Assembly (NCBI RefSeq): GCF_000374185.1
Contig: NZ_KB910518.1
Location: 2,179,687-2,243,686, forward strand
Length of the DNA stretch: 64,000 nt
DNA from: Paenibacillus sp. HW567
Lineage (GTDB): Bacteria > Bacillota > Bacilli > Paenibacillales > Paenibacillaceae
Direction of reading: 5' to 3'
Positions 36,522 to 45,801 of this stretch are shown here, piece after piece. Position 1 is the stretch's first letter. Each line of letters starts with the position of its first letter. Under the pieces are notes generated by a model. The model had not been told where the DNA came from. It saw only the letters and a list, made by a program, of their open reading frames with translations, and did no database searches. Made by a program: the position numbers and the translations under genes.

Positions 36522-37397
36522 TTACCCGGCGAGATAAGCCCCAAGTTCCTCACGCAGCCCGGAGCTGATCGAAGTCATCGGCAGGCGGAGCGTATCCGAG
36601 GCAATCTCTCCGTAGGCGCTTAGCAGCCATTTGATCGGAGCCGGATTGGACTCCTTGAAGAGCAGCTTCATCAGCGGCACCAGCTCGTTGAACGCTGCTG
36701 TGGCTTCCTCAAGCTGTCCGGCTTTGAATTGCCCGTAGATGCTGAGGAATTTTGCGGTATGCACGTTGGCGGAGGCCAGCATGCCTCCGGCGGCTCCGCA
36801 GCCCAGCATATGCAGGAACTGCAGATCATCGCCGCACAGCACCGGCTTGGATCCGAGGCGGGACAGCTCGGAGACGAGCAGCGGCGAGCCGGAGCAGTCT
36901 TTTAAGCCTACGACATTGTTCATTTCAAGAATAGTACGTGCCGTATCGACGGTCATGCCGACTCCGGCGCGTCCCGGGATGTCGTAGGCCATAACCGGAA
37001 TGCCGACCTCTGCGGCTTTGCGGAAATGCTCGATAATTCCTTGCTGCGAAGGGCGGCTGTAATAAGGAACAACCACCAGTGCAGCGTCTGCGCCCGAATT
37101 GGCAGCAAGCTCTGTGCGGGCTACAGTGGAAGCCGTATCGTTAGTGCCGGTGCCGATGACCAGCGGAATGCTGCTGGATTTCAAGATTTCCCGTGAAGCG
37201 TTCACGAGTGTCTGCAATTCCTGTATGTTGACTGTCGGCGATTCTCCTGTTGTTCCATTAACGACCAGACCATGAATATTGTTCTTGATGATGTTGTTCA
37301 CATAACGCTGATACGATTCCAGGTCAATTTCGCCAGCTTCTGTAAACGGGGTTACCACGGGAACATAGACTCCATAAATCTGTTCTTCTGTTAACAT
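36522..37397 (-). CDS. dapA: Second 4-hydroxy-tetrahydrodipicolinate synthase-like protein
   Basis: A 291-residue paralogue of the dapA product at 1119-1994, with the GTTGESPT pyruvate loop, the catalytic tyrosine (YDIPGRAG) and the Schiff-base lysine (VGLKDCSG). The two proteins differ in many positions, so this is not a recent duplication. It could be a true DapA or another member of the N-acetylneuraminate lyase/DapA superfamily. The GGAGG site lies nine bases before the ATG at 37397. It is transcribed away from a LysR gene that probably controls it. Confidence 0.85.
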   Translation of the reverse strand: MLTEEQIYGVYVPVVTPFTEAGEIDLESYQRYVNNIIKNNIHGLVVNGTTGESPTVNIQELQTLVNASREILKSSSIPLVIGTGTNDTASTVARTELAANSGADAALVVVPYYSRPSQQGIIEHFRKAAEVGIPVMAYDIPGRAGVGMTVDTARTILEMNNVVGLKDCSGSPLLVSELSRLGSKPVLCGDDLQFLHMLGCGAAGGMLASANVHTAKFLSIYGQFKAGQLEEATAAFNELVPLMKLLFKESNPAPIKWLLSAYGEIASDTLRLPMTSISSGLREELGAYLAG

Positions 37398-37525
37398 GAA
37401 TATCGTCCTCCAACAATGTAAAATCCTTTTATCTTACTGTAGCATGGAATATTGCATCGGCGTTAGCTATAATAAGTGATGTGGGTTATCAATAATTTTG
37501 ATGTCAGGGTGAGGAGGGCGAGGAT

Positions 37526-38425
37526 ATGGACTTAACATATATGCGCACCTTTCGTGAGGTGGCGAAGCGGCAGAGCTTCACGCGTGCGGCGGAAGAGCTG
37601 GGTTATGCACAGTCCAGCGTAACGATGCAGATCCAGAAGATCGAGAAGGAATACGGGGTTCCGCTCATGGAGCGGCATGGACGCGCACTACGCCTGACCC
37701 CTCCAGGGGAAGAGCTGCTGAAGCTGTTCGTGGAGATTCTGGACTTATATGACCGTTCAAAAGAAACCATTGCCCAGCAGATCGGGGGAACCTTGACGAT
37801 AGGGACGATTGATTCGCTCGCGGCGTTTTATTTACCGCCTTTCCTGCAGCAATTGCGGACGACGTTTCCAGGGCTGAATATCCATCTGCAGACCGAGCAG
37901 GAGGCCAATCTGATTACCAAGATCAGGGACGGCGAGGTCGACATCGGCCTGATGCTTGACCGCAGCACGACAGATTCACAGCTCGAGCGTATGATCATCA
38001 GGGACGAGCCGCTGGTGCTGGTGGCACCGAAGGGGCATCCGCTGGCCAAGCTGGACCGTGTGACGCTGCAGGACCTGAACAACTGCGAGCTGATTGTATC
38101 CGAGGAGAGCTGCATCTACCGCAGCATGTTCGAGAATCTGCTGCGCGAGCACGGAATTATTTTCCGCATCGGCTTTGAGCTGTCCAACCTGGAGGCGATT
38201 AAGCGCTGTGTGCGGAATGGGCTGGGCATCGCCCTGCTTCCAAGAATCGTAGCCGAAGAGGAGATTGAGCGCGGGAATTTGGCGGAGCTGTCTTTTGGAC
38301 ACCCGGAGATCCATTTCGATCTGCAGCTCTTGATCCACCCGAAGAAATGGAAATCGCTGCCGCTGCAGTCGCTGATTCAAATGCTGCTGGCGGACGCGAG
38401 GGCCAAGGCTGAAGCGGTATTATAA
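37526..38425 (+). CDS. LysR family transcriptional regulator
   Basis: A 299-residue regulator with an N-terminal winged helix (MDLTYMRTFREVAKRQSFTRAAEELGYAQSSVTMQIQ) and a C-terminal effector-binding domain (from about residue 90, GTLTIGTIDSLAAFYLP). The ATG follows GAGGAGGG. It is divergent from the dapA paralogue with 128 bases between, the classic layout for a LysR gene and its target. The ligand is unknown. Confidence 0.9.
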   Translation: MDLTYMRTFREVAKRQSFTRAAEELGYAQSSVTMQIQKIEKEYGVPLMERHGRALRLTPPGEELLKLFVEILDLYDRSKETIAQQIGGTLTIGTIDSLAAFYLPPFLQQLRTTFPGLNIHLQTEQEANLITKIRDGEVDIGLMLDRSTTDSQLERMIIRDEPLVLVAPKGHPLAKLDRVTLQDLNNCELIVSEESCIYRSMFENLLREHGIIFRIGFELSNLEAIKRCVRNGLGIALLPRIVAEEEIERGNLAELSFGHPEIHFDLQLLIHPKKWKSLPLQSLIQMLLADARAKAEAVL

Positions 38426-38427
38426 GG

Positions 38428-38476
38428 AAAGAAGAACAAGAGGTTATCGCCGCTGAGAACGCTCTTGTTCTTCTTT
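38428..38476. terminator. Bidirectional terminator
   Basis: A perfect 15-bp stem joins 38428-38442 and 38462-38476 (AAAGAAGAACAAGAG / CTCTTGTTCTTCTTT), with A- and T-runs at the ends. It separates the LysR gene from the convergent GyrI-like gene. Confidence 0.92.
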
Positions 38477-38484
38477 TTCCATAA

Positions 38485-38949
38485 TTAATTATCTGAACCT
38501 ATAACAGGCACACATATTTCACAGAGATGATTGTTTATCATTTGAACGGTGTATCTCTCTACGATTGGTTTGCCGGTGTCCATTTGATAGCCGCTGCTCT
38601 GGATAGCCGGGAAAATTTCCGTCCATGCCCTTTGAATATCTTCTGCGGTATGTTTGATTAGGAAGCAGACATAATTCCCGCCGGAAAATTCACCTTCATC
38701 AATGGAATCATCCACCTGATAATCTCCTGAAATGACAATACATACATCATATCTACAGTTTTCAGGAAGTGTTGTTGCAGGGTTGTCTTGTGGAATTCCG
38801 AACAGGATGGCTGATTCAGTCAGCAGATTGTGCTCCTTAGCCCATTTTTTTAGCTGCTCCATGGCTTGTGCATTGGCCGGTCCATATGGACCAACCTGCC
38901 GCACATAGGCAATGCGATAATTTGGCAGAGCTTCGAGCTTCATTTTCAT
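38485..38949 (-). CDS. Stand-alone GyrI-like small-molecule binding protein
   Basis: A 154-residue GyrI/SbmC-like (AraC effector-binding) domain with no DNA-binding part. Segments typical of the family: YVRQVGPYG near residue 15, ILFGIPQDNP near 50, and the C-terminal SGYQMDTGKPIVERY. Such proteins bind drugs or protect gyrase, and some hydrolyse toxic cyclopropanoids. It is a single gene, with a GAAAGGA site upstream and a terminator behind it. The role here is not known. Confidence 0.8.
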   Translation of the reverse strand: MKMKLEALPNYRIAYVRQVGPYGPANAQAMEQLKKWAKEHNLLTESAILFGIPQDNPATTLPENCRYDVCIVISGDYQVDDSIDEGEFSGGNYVCFLIKHTAEDIQRAWTEIFPAIQSSGYQMDTGKPIVERYTVQMINNHLCEICVPVIGSDN

Positions 38950-39057
38950 AGTTTCATTTTCCTTTCTTTAACAATATTCACTGCATGTCGAATGCTAACA
39001 TGATATAAAAATAGATTCATTCTTTTTTTTAAAAGGGGCTCTGTATGCAGCAATATA

Positions 39058-39087
39058 TTGACATCAAAAACGGAAATATGGTATATA
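39058..39087 (+). promoter_or_regulatory. Sigma-A promoter of htpG
   Basis: TTGACA (39058-39063) and TATATA (39082-39087) are 18 bases apart. Transcription would begin near the left arm of the CIRCE operator. Confidence 0.75.
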
Positions 39088-39097
39088 AAAGGAAGTG

Positions 39098-39124
39098 TTA
39101 GCACTCATTAGAGTGGAGTGCTAA
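39098..39124 (+). promoter_or_regulatory. CIRCE operator (HrcA site) of htpG
   Basis: TTAGCACTC (39098-39106), nine bases, and GAGTGCTAA (39116-39124) match the CIRCE consensus exactly. It lies just past the -10 box, where bound HrcA would block transcription. This predicts heat-shock control of htpG by HrcA. Confidence 0.95.
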
Positions 39125-39173
39125 TCATCCGGAAATGACCAGAAGTTATTTTTGAAAGGAGATTTACTTATTC

Positions 39174-41054
39174 ATGGCCAAAAAAGAGTTTAAAGCCGAA
39201 TCCAAAAGATTGCTGGAAATGATGATTAACTCCATTTATACGCAGCGTGAGATTTTTCTGCGGGAACTGATTTCGAATGCAAGCGATGCCATTGACAAAA
39301 TCTATTACAAAGCACTCGCCGATGAAACGCTGGTGTTCAATAAAGAGGATTATTATGTTAAAGTTGCTGCCGACAAGGAGAGCCGTACGCTGACCATTAC
39401 CGATACGGGGATCGGGATGACTCAGGAGGAGCTGGAGAACAATCTGGGGATCATCGCGAACAGCGGCTCGTTTGCTTTTAAGAAGGATAATGAAGCCAAG
39501 GACGGCCACAACATCATCGGACAGTTCGGGGTCGGCTTCTATTCCGCGTTTATGGTGGCAGACGATGTGACGGTAGTCAGCAAGGCGCTGGGCAGCGACC
39601 AGGCCTTCAAATGGGAATCCCAGGGTGCGGACGGCTACACCATTGAGCAGACAGAGAAGGACAGTGTGGGTACCGAAATTACGCTGAAGATCAAGCCCAA
39701 CACCGAGGAAGACAACTACGATGAATTTCTGGAAGAATACCGCCTGAAATCCATCATCAAGAAATATTCCGACTTCATCCGTTTTCCAATCAAGATGGAC
39801 ATCACCGGCAGCAAGCCGAAGGAAGGCAGCGAAGGCGAGTTCGAGGAAACCAAGGAAGAGCAAACCGTCAACAGCATGGTGCCGATCTGGCGCAAGAACA
39901 AAAGCGAGCTGACCGAAGAGGACTACAGCAACTTTTACGCAGAGAAACGTTATGGCTTTGACCAGCCGCTGAAGCATATCCACATCAGTGCCGACGGTGC
40001 GGTGGTCTACAACGCGATCCTGTTCATTCCAGAGAACACACCGTTCGACTATTACACCAAGGAATATGAAAAGGGCCTGGAGCTATATTCCAACGGCGTG
40101 CTGATCATGAACAAATGCGGCGACCTGCTGCCGGATTATTTCAGCTTCGTCAAAGGGATGGTCGATTCCGAGGATCTGTCCCTGAACATTTCCCGCGAGC
40201 TGCTGCAGCATGACCGCCAGTTGACACTGATTGCCAAGAACATCAAGAGCAAGATCAAGAGCCAGCTCCTGAGCCTGCTGAAGGATGAGAGAGAGAAATA
40301 TGAGAAGTTCTACACCTCTTTTGGCAGACAGTTGAAGTTCGGGGTCTACAATGACTATGGCATGGAAAAAGAAACCCTTCAGGATCTGCTGATGTTCTAC
40401 TCCTCCAAGGAGAAGAAACAGGTGACGCTGGCTGAATATGTGGACAGAATGCCGGAAGACCAGAAGTATATCTACTATGCTTCCGGGGAATCGGTTGAAC
40501 GGATCGAGAAGCTGCCGCAGACCGAGCTCGTATCGGACAAGGGATATGAAATGCTCTATTTCACCGACGACATTGACGAATTTGCGATCAAGATGATCAT
40601 GTCCTACAAGGAAAAAGAATTCAAAAACGTCTCCAGCGGCGATCTGGGCATTGAAGAGAATGCCGAGGACAAGCCCTCGGAAGCGGAAGAAAATGAGAAC
40701 AAGGAATTGTTCGAAGCCATGAAGGGATTCCTCTCCGGCAAAGTGAAGGACGTCAAGGCCTCCAAACGCCTGAAGTCCCATCCGGTGTGCCTTTCCACGG
40801 AAGGCGAACTGACGATTGAGATGGAGAAAATCCTCAAAGCGATGCCTAACGGCCAGGAAGTGCAGGCAGACAAGGTGCTGGAAATCAACATTCACCATGA
40901 TGTCTTCCAATCCCTGAAGGCTGCCTCTGAAGGCGATAAGGAGAAGCTGGGCCTGTACACGAACCTGCTATACAACCAGGCACTGCTGATCGAAGGCCTG
41001 CAGGTAAGTGATCCGGTGCAGTTCACGAATGATATTTGCAAAATCATGGTCTAA
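39174..41054 (+). CDS. htpG: Molecular chaperone HtpG (Hsp90)
   Basis: A 626-residue ATP-dependent Hsp90 chaperone. The GHKL ATPase domain is at the N-terminus ([18 protein letters not shown] near residue 30, DTGIGMT near 80, [13 protein letters not shown] near 115), then the middle domain ([16 protein letters not shown]) and the C-terminal dimerisation domain. The normal length supports an intact gene. The ATG at 39174 follows GAAAGGAG. It is a single-gene unit with a CIRCE operator and a terminator. Confidence 0.97.
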   Translation: MAKKEFKAESKRLLEMMINSIYTQREIFLRELISNASDAIDKIYYKALADETLVFNKEDYYVKVAADKESRTLTITDTGIGMTQEELENNLGIIANSGSFAFKKDNEAKDGHNIIGQFGVGFYSAFMVADDVTVVSKALGSDQAFKWESQGADGYTIEQTEKDSVGTEITLKIKPNTEEDNYDEFLEEYRLKSIIKKYSDFIRFPIKMDITGSKPKEGSEGEFEETKEEQTVNSMVPIWRKNKSELTEEDYSNFYAEKRYGFDQPLKHIHISADGAVVYNAILFIPENTPFDYYTKEYEKGLELYSNGVLIMNKCGDLLPDYFSFVKGMVDSEDLSLNISRELLQHDRQLTLIAKNIKSKIKSQLLSLLKDEREKYEKFYTSFGRQLKFGVYNDYGMEKETLQDLLMFYSSKEKKQVTLAEYVDRMPEDQKYIYYASGESVERIEKLPQTELVSDKGYEMLYFTDDIDEFAIKMIMSYKEKEFKNVSSGDLGIEENAEDKPSEAEENENKELFEAMKGFLSGKVKDVKASKRLKSHPVCLSTEGELTIEMEKILKAMPNGQEVQADKVLEINIHHDVFQSLKAASEGDKEKLGLYTNLLYNQALLIEGLQVSDPVQFTNDICKIMV

Positions 41055-41087
41055 TGCGCGGCTGCTGCGCCCCGTAATAGGAAGATT

Positions 41088-41122
41088 AACCCGCCTCCGG
41101 TGCTGACCGGGGCGGGTTTTTT
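41088..41122. terminator. Terminator after htpG
   Basis: AACCCGCC (41088-41095) pairs with GGCGGGTT (41110-41117), with an inner CCGGT/ACCGG stem, followed by T. It can also serve the converging LysR gene. Confidence 0.88.
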
Positions 41123-41128
41123 GCGCGG

Positions 41129-41995
41129 TTATTTCTGAAAGTTCTCGATAAACTTCTCAGCCAGGGAGGACAGGTATTTGTCCTTCATCCAGACTGCGGC
41201 TACGCGGGTATTCAGCGAATCGCTGGCAATTTCTTTGACGATCAGGCTGCTGTTGTTGGCAAGGGTGAAGGCGGACCTTGGGATGATGCCGATGCCCAGG
41301 CCGGCGTTGGCCCAGAGCAGGGTGGTGCGGGCGTCGTCGTTCATGCAGAACACCAGCGGATCGAAGCCATTCTCAAGACAGGTCTCGCGGATCAACTGCT
41401 CGAACCGGCGGTAGATGATAAGCGGTCTGTTCCTCAGTTCCCCGATATCAATTGCCGGCTCTCCGCCGGTCCAGTCATAATCAGGCGTCATGACGGCAAT
41501 CATAGGTTCAGAGGCGGTGTAGACACACTCCAGGCCACTGCTGCTGAACGGGGTCCGCACGATGCCGACTTCGACGATGCCTTTGTTCAGCAGGTCGAGC
41601 ACCCGGTAGGTATTACCTTCATGAATCTCAAATTTGACCCCGGAGTAGACCTGGTGGAATTCAAGCAGCCGTTCCTGAAGCAGTGTTGCCGCAGAAGAGG
41701 AGACGGTGCCGATGGAGAGTGTGCCATAGATGCCTTTCACAAAATCCTTAAGCTCCCGGGTGGTGGAATCGGTCAAATCCAGAATTTGCTGTGCCCGCTC
41801 CCGCAGAATCATCCCGGCTTCCGTTAGCTGTATACTGCGCGGCCCGCGTTCCACGAGCTTGACTCCCAGCTCATCCTCCAGCAGCTTGAGCTGCTGGCTG
41901 AGCGGGGGCTGAGCCATTTGCAGCTTTCTTGCTGCTGATGTAATTTGTCCCTCCTCGGCAATAGCCAGGAAATATTTAAGCTGGCGGATATCCAT
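41129..41995 (-). CDS. LysR family transcriptional regulator
   Basis: A 288-residue regulator with an N-terminal winged helix (MDIRQLKYFLAIAEEGQITSAARKLQMAQPPLSQQLK) and an effector-binding domain from about residue 90 (GTLSIGTVSSSAATLLQ). The GGAGG site is seven bases before the ATG at 41995. It is divergent from the ABC exporter genes with 159 bases between, so control of the exporter is plausible but not shown. Confidence 0.88.
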   Translation of the reverse strand: MDIRQLKYFLAIAEEGQITSAARKLQMAQPPLSQQLKLLEDELGVKLVERGPRSIQLTEAGMILRERAQQILDLTDSTTRELKDFVKGIYGTLSIGTVSSSAATLLQERLLEFHQVYSGVKFEIHEGNTYRVLDLLNKGIVEVGIVRTPFSSSGLECVYTASEPMIAVMTPDYDWTGGEPAIDIGELRNRPLIIYRRFEQLIRETCLENGFDPLVFCMNDDARTTLLWANAGLGIGIIPRSAFTLANNSSLIVKEIASDSLNTRVAAVWMKDKYLSSLAEKFIENFQK

Positions 41996-42154
41996 AGACT
42001 AACCTCCGGTTGTGATAGATTGACATATGATAAAGATATCGCATAGATACGAAACCAATATTATTAATATGTAAGCAGGTATGACATAATCATAACGGGT
42101 CTTATCTGTTTTTCAAAGCTTTTTACATACTACTTATGTTAGGTGAGGATTACT

Positions 42155-43894
42155 GTGTACAAAATTGCTGCATTTCTTAAGCCGTACCGAAAAGAAGTGA
42201 TTATCGGGCCGATCTTCAAGCTGCTGGAGGCAATCCTGGAGCTGCTGCTGCCGACAATTGTGGCGCTGATCGTCAACAACGGGATTGGCCGGCATGACAG
42301 CGGCTATGTGTACCGGATGGGCGGACTGATGGTGGTGATGGCTGTGCTCGGCTTCGGCTGTTCGATGGTCTGCCAATATTATGCCGCCCGTGCTTCGCAG
42401 GGGTTCGGGACTTCGCTGCGCAATAAGATGTTCAAGCATATTTCGTCGCTGTCTTATGCCGAGCTGGACATCTTCGGAACGCCGTCGCTGATCAACCGGA
42501 TCACGAATGATGTGAACCAGCTTCAGCTCGCGGTAGCGATGCTGATCCGTCTCGTCATCCGTGCGCCGTTCATCTGTATCGGGGCGATCATCATGTCGAT
42601 GATTCTCGACTTCCGTTTGTCCCTGATTCTGCTCGCGGCGACTCCAGTTATTGGCGTGATCCTGTATTTCATTATCACGCGCAGCTCGCCCCTGTACCGC
42701 AAATACCAGCAGAAGCTGGATCATCTGGCGCTGGTGCTCAGCGAGAATCTATCGGGCATTCGCGTGATCCGTGCCTTTGCCGAGAGCCGCAGGGAGAAGC
42801 AGCGCTTCGACGCCGCTTCAGAGGATTTGACGGCAACGGCTATCCGCGTCGGCCGCATTTCTGCCTGGCTGGGGCCAATGACTACGCTTGTGGTCAATGC
42901 GGCGATTATCGCCATTCTCTGGGCAGGCGGCATCCATATAGATGCCGGACGGCTGTCCCAGGGCGAAATTATCGCTTTTATCAATTATGTCACCCAGATA
43001 TTGCTGGCGCTCATTGTGGTCTCCAATCTGGTCATTCTTTTCACCAAAGCAGCCTCTTCTGCTAACCGTGTGAATGAGGTGCTGGCTGTGCAATCTTCCG
43101 TTGTGGATACAGGGAATCTGGAGCTTCCACCCGCAGATGGGCAGGCACCGGCGATTGTTTTTGACCATGTCTCATTCGGCTACAACACCACGGGTGAGCT
43201 GGCGCTGCACGATATTTCGGTAACCATCCGGCGCGGGGAGACGATCGGGCTGATCGGCAGCACAGGCTCCGGGAAGTCAACCTTCGTAAATCTTATCCCC
43301 CGCTTCTATGACGCAGTAGAAGGCGAGATCCGGGTAGAGGGCATAAATGTCAAGGAATACGGGCTGGAGCAGCTTCGGAGCAGAATCGGCATCGTGCCGC
43401 AGAAGGCGACGTTATTTAGCGGTACGATTGCAGACAATATCCGCTGGGGCAAGCAGGATGCCTCGTCTGGAGAGCTGATGGAAGCCGCTGCTGTCGCCCA
43501 GGCTGAGGAGTTCATCCAGAAGCTGCCCGAAGGGCTGGCTACTCCGGTTGCGCGGGGAGGCATGAACCTCTCCGGCGGACAGAAGCAGCGTCTGACCATC
43601 GCCCGCGCCATCGCCATGCGCCCGCAGATTCTCATTCTGGACGATTCTTCCAGTGCACTTGATTTCGCCACCGATGCAGCGCTGCGCCGGGAACTCAAAG
43701 AGAACAGCCGGGATACAACCGTCCTGCTCGTCTCCCAGCGGGTAAGCACTGTGCGCCAGGCGGAGCAGATCATCGTCTTCGAGGAAGGGCGGATCGCGGG
43801 CATCGGCACACATGAAGAATTATTGAAGAGCTGCGGAGTGTACCAGGACATCTGTCAGTCCCAGCTATCTAGTGAGGAGGTGGGGGCGCGATGA
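42155..43894 (+). CDS. ABC exporter half, permease-ATPase, degenerate site
   Basis: A 579-residue half of a heterodimeric multidrug/lipid-type ABC exporter. Six membrane helices (about 15-300) precede a nucleotide-binding domain with Walker A GSTGSGKS, signature LSGGQ and Walker B ILILDDSSSALD. The catalytic glutamate is replaced by aspartate (DD), so its composite site is likely to be non-hydrolysing, as in BmrC- or TM287-type subunits. The GTG at 42155 is preferred to a GTG at 42143 because of AGGTGAGG upstream. It overlaps its partner by four bases. Confidence 0.92.
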   Translation: MYKIAAFLKPYRKEVIIGPIFKLLEAILELLLPTIVALIVNNGIGRHDSGYVYRMGGLMVVMAVLGFGCSMVCQYYAARASQGFGTSLRNKMFKHISSLSYAELDIFGTPSLINRITNDVNQLQLAVAMLIRLVIRAPFICIGAIIMSMILDFRLSLILLAATPVIGVILYFIITRSSPLYRKYQQKLDHLALVLSENLSGIRVIRAFAESRREKQRFDAASEDLTATAIRVGRISAWLGPMTTLVVNAAIIAILWAGGIHIDAGRLSQGEIIAFINYVTQILLALIVVSNLVILFTKAASSANRVNEVLAVQSSVVDTGNLELPPADGQAPAIVFDHVSFGYNTTGELALHDISVTIRRGETIGLIGSTGSGKSTFVNLIPRFYDAVEGEIRVEGINVKEYGLEQLRSRIGIVPQKATLFSGTIADNIRWGKQDASSGELMEAAAVAQAEEFIQKLPEGLATPVARGGMNLSGGQKQRLTIARAIAMRPQILILDDSSSALDFATDAALRRELKENSRDTTVLLVSQRVSTVRQAEQIIVFEEGRIAGIGTHEELLKSCGVYQDICQSQLSSEEVGAR

Positions 43895-45630
43895 ATGCCG
43901 GAGCAACCTGGAAGAGAATTATTGGGTATACCAAGCAACATAGGAACATCGCTATTGTCGCTGTATTCTGCGCCATACTGAGCGTAATCGCCAGTCTGAT
44001 TGGCCCGCTTCTGATTGGCCGCGCTGTGGATAAGATGCTCGGCCGAGGGCAAGTGGATTTTGATGGAATTCTCTGGCTGCTGCTGATTCTGGCTGTAGTC
44101 TACATTGTCGGCGGCTTCTTCGGCTGGGTGCTGACCTATTATACGAACCGGATCGCTTACCGGACGGTCTATGATTTGCGGCGTGAACTGTTCGACAAGC
44201 TGAACGTACTGCCGCTGAAATTCCATGACAACCATCCCCAGGGAGACAGCATCAGCCGTTTCGTTAACGATATGGATGCCGTCTCGGATGGACTGCTGCA
44301 AGGCTTCTCCACGCTGCTGACCGGAATTGTGACCATTGCCGGAGCCATCGGCCTGATGCTCTATATCAGTCCGGTAATGACAATTGTTGTGCTGCTCTCG
44401 GCACCGGCAACCTTTTATGTTGCCCGCTTCATTACTACACGTTCCCAGAAGCTGTTCCGGGAGCAGGCCAAAATTCTGGGCGGACTGAACGGCTATGTGG
44501 AGGAAATCGTTGGCGGACAAAAGGTGGTTCAAGCGTACCGTTATGAGGAGCGCAGCTTTGCACGTTTCTCCGAACGGAATAACGAGCTGTATCAAACCGG
44601 CGTCAAATCTCAGTTCTACGGCTCGCTGTCCAATCCAACCACACGGCTGGTGAACAACATTACCTTCTCGGTGATTGCGATGATCGGCAGCGCACTGGTG
44701 ATCGGGGGACATTTCTCAGTAGGGGATCTCTCCAGCTTCCTGATCTATTCGAACCTGTTCGCGAAGCCGTTCAACGAAATTACCGGCGTGATCACCCAGC
44801 TCCAGTCGGCCACGGCTTCGGCGCAGCGGATCTTTGCGATTCTGGACATGAAGCCGGAAACGCCGGACGCCGAAGGTGCACATGTACTGGGCGTAAGCCA
44901 AGGAACCATCACCTTTGATAAGGTGAGCTTCGCATACACCCCTGAGCGTCCGCTAATCAAGAACTTCAGTCTGGAAGTGAAGCCGGGGACACGTGTGGCA
45001 ATTGTCGGACAGACCGGAGCCGGGAAAACAACGCTGGTCAACCTGCTGATGCGCTTCTATGATGTGGACAGCGGCACGATCAAGATTGATGGCGTAGACA
45101 TCACCTCCATTACCCGCGACAGCCTGCGCCGCAATTTCGGGATGGTGCTGCAGGAAACCTGGCTGTACGGCGGGTCGATCCGCGACAACATCGCTTACGG
45201 CAAGCCGGAGGCGACAGAGGAGGAAGTGATCGCCGCTGCCAAGGCTGCGAACGCCCACAGCTTCATCAAGCGGCTGCCCGAAGGTTATGCCACGAAGATT
45301 TCCGGTTCAGGGGACAACCTGTCCCAAGGGCAGAAGCAACTGCTTACTATCGCACGCGTCATGCTTGTCGATCCGCCGATGCTGATCCTGGACGAAGCCA
45401 CCAGCAGTATCGACACCCTGACCGAGGCCCGTATCCAGAAGGCTTTTCTCACGATGATCTCCGGGCGTACCAGCTTTGTGATTGCCCACCGGCTGTCCAC
45501 GATCCGTGAGGCGGATGTGATTCTCTACATGAAGGACGGCGATATCGTCGAGAGCGGCACACATGAGCAGCTCCTGAAGAGCGGCGGCCATTACGCCCGG
45601 CTGTATAACAGCCAGTTTGCGGCGGTGTAA
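43891..45630 (+). CDS. ABC exporter half, permease-ATPase, catalytic
   Basis: A 579-residue partner of the preceding half. It has six membrane helices, Walker A GQTGAGKT, a variant signature LSQGQ and Walker B LILDEATSSID with intact glutamate. The pairing of a degenerate and an intact site, and the ATGA overlap with the first gene, mean that the two make a heterodimer. The substrate is unknown; drug or peptide efflux is a guess. The last 13 codons recur in diverged form at 46828-46869. Confidence 0.93.
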   Translation: MNAGATWKRIIGYTKQHRNIAIVAVFCAILSVIASLIGPLLIGRAVDKMLGRGQVDFDGILWLLLILAVVYIVGGFFGWVLTYYTNRIAYRTVYDLRRELFDKLNVLPLKFHDNHPQGDSISRFVNDMDAVSDGLLQGFSTLLTGIVTIAGAIGLMLYISPVMTIVVLLSAPATFYVARFITTRSQKLFREQAKILGGLNGYVEEIVGGQKVVQAYRYEERSFARFSERNNELYQTGVKSQFYGSLSNPTTRLVNNITFSVIAMIGSALVIGGHFSVGDLSSFLIYSNLFAKPFNEITGVITQLQSATASAQRIFAILDMKPETPDAEGAHVLGVSQGTITFDKVSFAYTPERPLIKNFSLEVKPGTRVAIVGQTGAGKTTLVNLLMRFYDVDSGTIKIDGVDITSITRDSLRRNFGMVLQETWLYGGSIRDNIAYGKPEATEEEVIAAAKAANAHSFIKRLPEGYATKISGSGDNLSQGQKQLLTIARVMLVDPPMLILDEATSSIDTLTEARIQKAFLTMISGRTSFVIAHRLSTIREADVILYMKDGDIVESGTHEQLLKSGGHYARLYNSQFAAV

Positions 45631-45658
45631 GTTTTAGAGTATGTTTGTCACAAGAAAA

Positions 45659-45705
45659 AAGCTTCAGCCAAGACATCTGATGTCTTTGGTTGAGGCTTTT
45701 TTTAT
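45659..45705 (+). terminator. Terminator after the ABC exporter
   Basis: A long stem near AAGCTTCAGCCAAGACATC (45659-45677) pairs with the sequence ending 45699, with a two-base loop, and is followed by a T-run. Confidence 0.85.
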
Positions 45706-45730
45706 TTTGGCTCGAAGCGGCATCACCTTA

Positions 45731-45758
45731 TTGACAAAGAAAAGCAGTAATGTATAAT
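45731..45758 (+). promoter_or_regulatory. Sigma-A promoter of the tetR cassette
   Basis: TTGACA (45731-45736) and TATAAT (45753-45758), both perfect, are 16 bases apart. Confidence 0.8.
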
Positions 45759-45784
45759 TAAACACGTATTAAACATGTTTAATT
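45756..45784 (+). promoter_or_regulatory. Probable TetR operator overlapping the -10 box
   Basis: Three ATTAAACA half-sites occur: direct at 45757-45764 and 45768-45775, and inverted at 45776-45783. The last two form the 16-bp palindrome ATTAAACATGTTTAAT (45768-45783), and the outer pair AATTAAACA/TGTTTAATT spans 45756-45784. Binding would cover the -10 box and start site. Confidence 0.7.
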
Positions 45785-45801
45785 ATTGTAAAGGAGAATT
45801 C

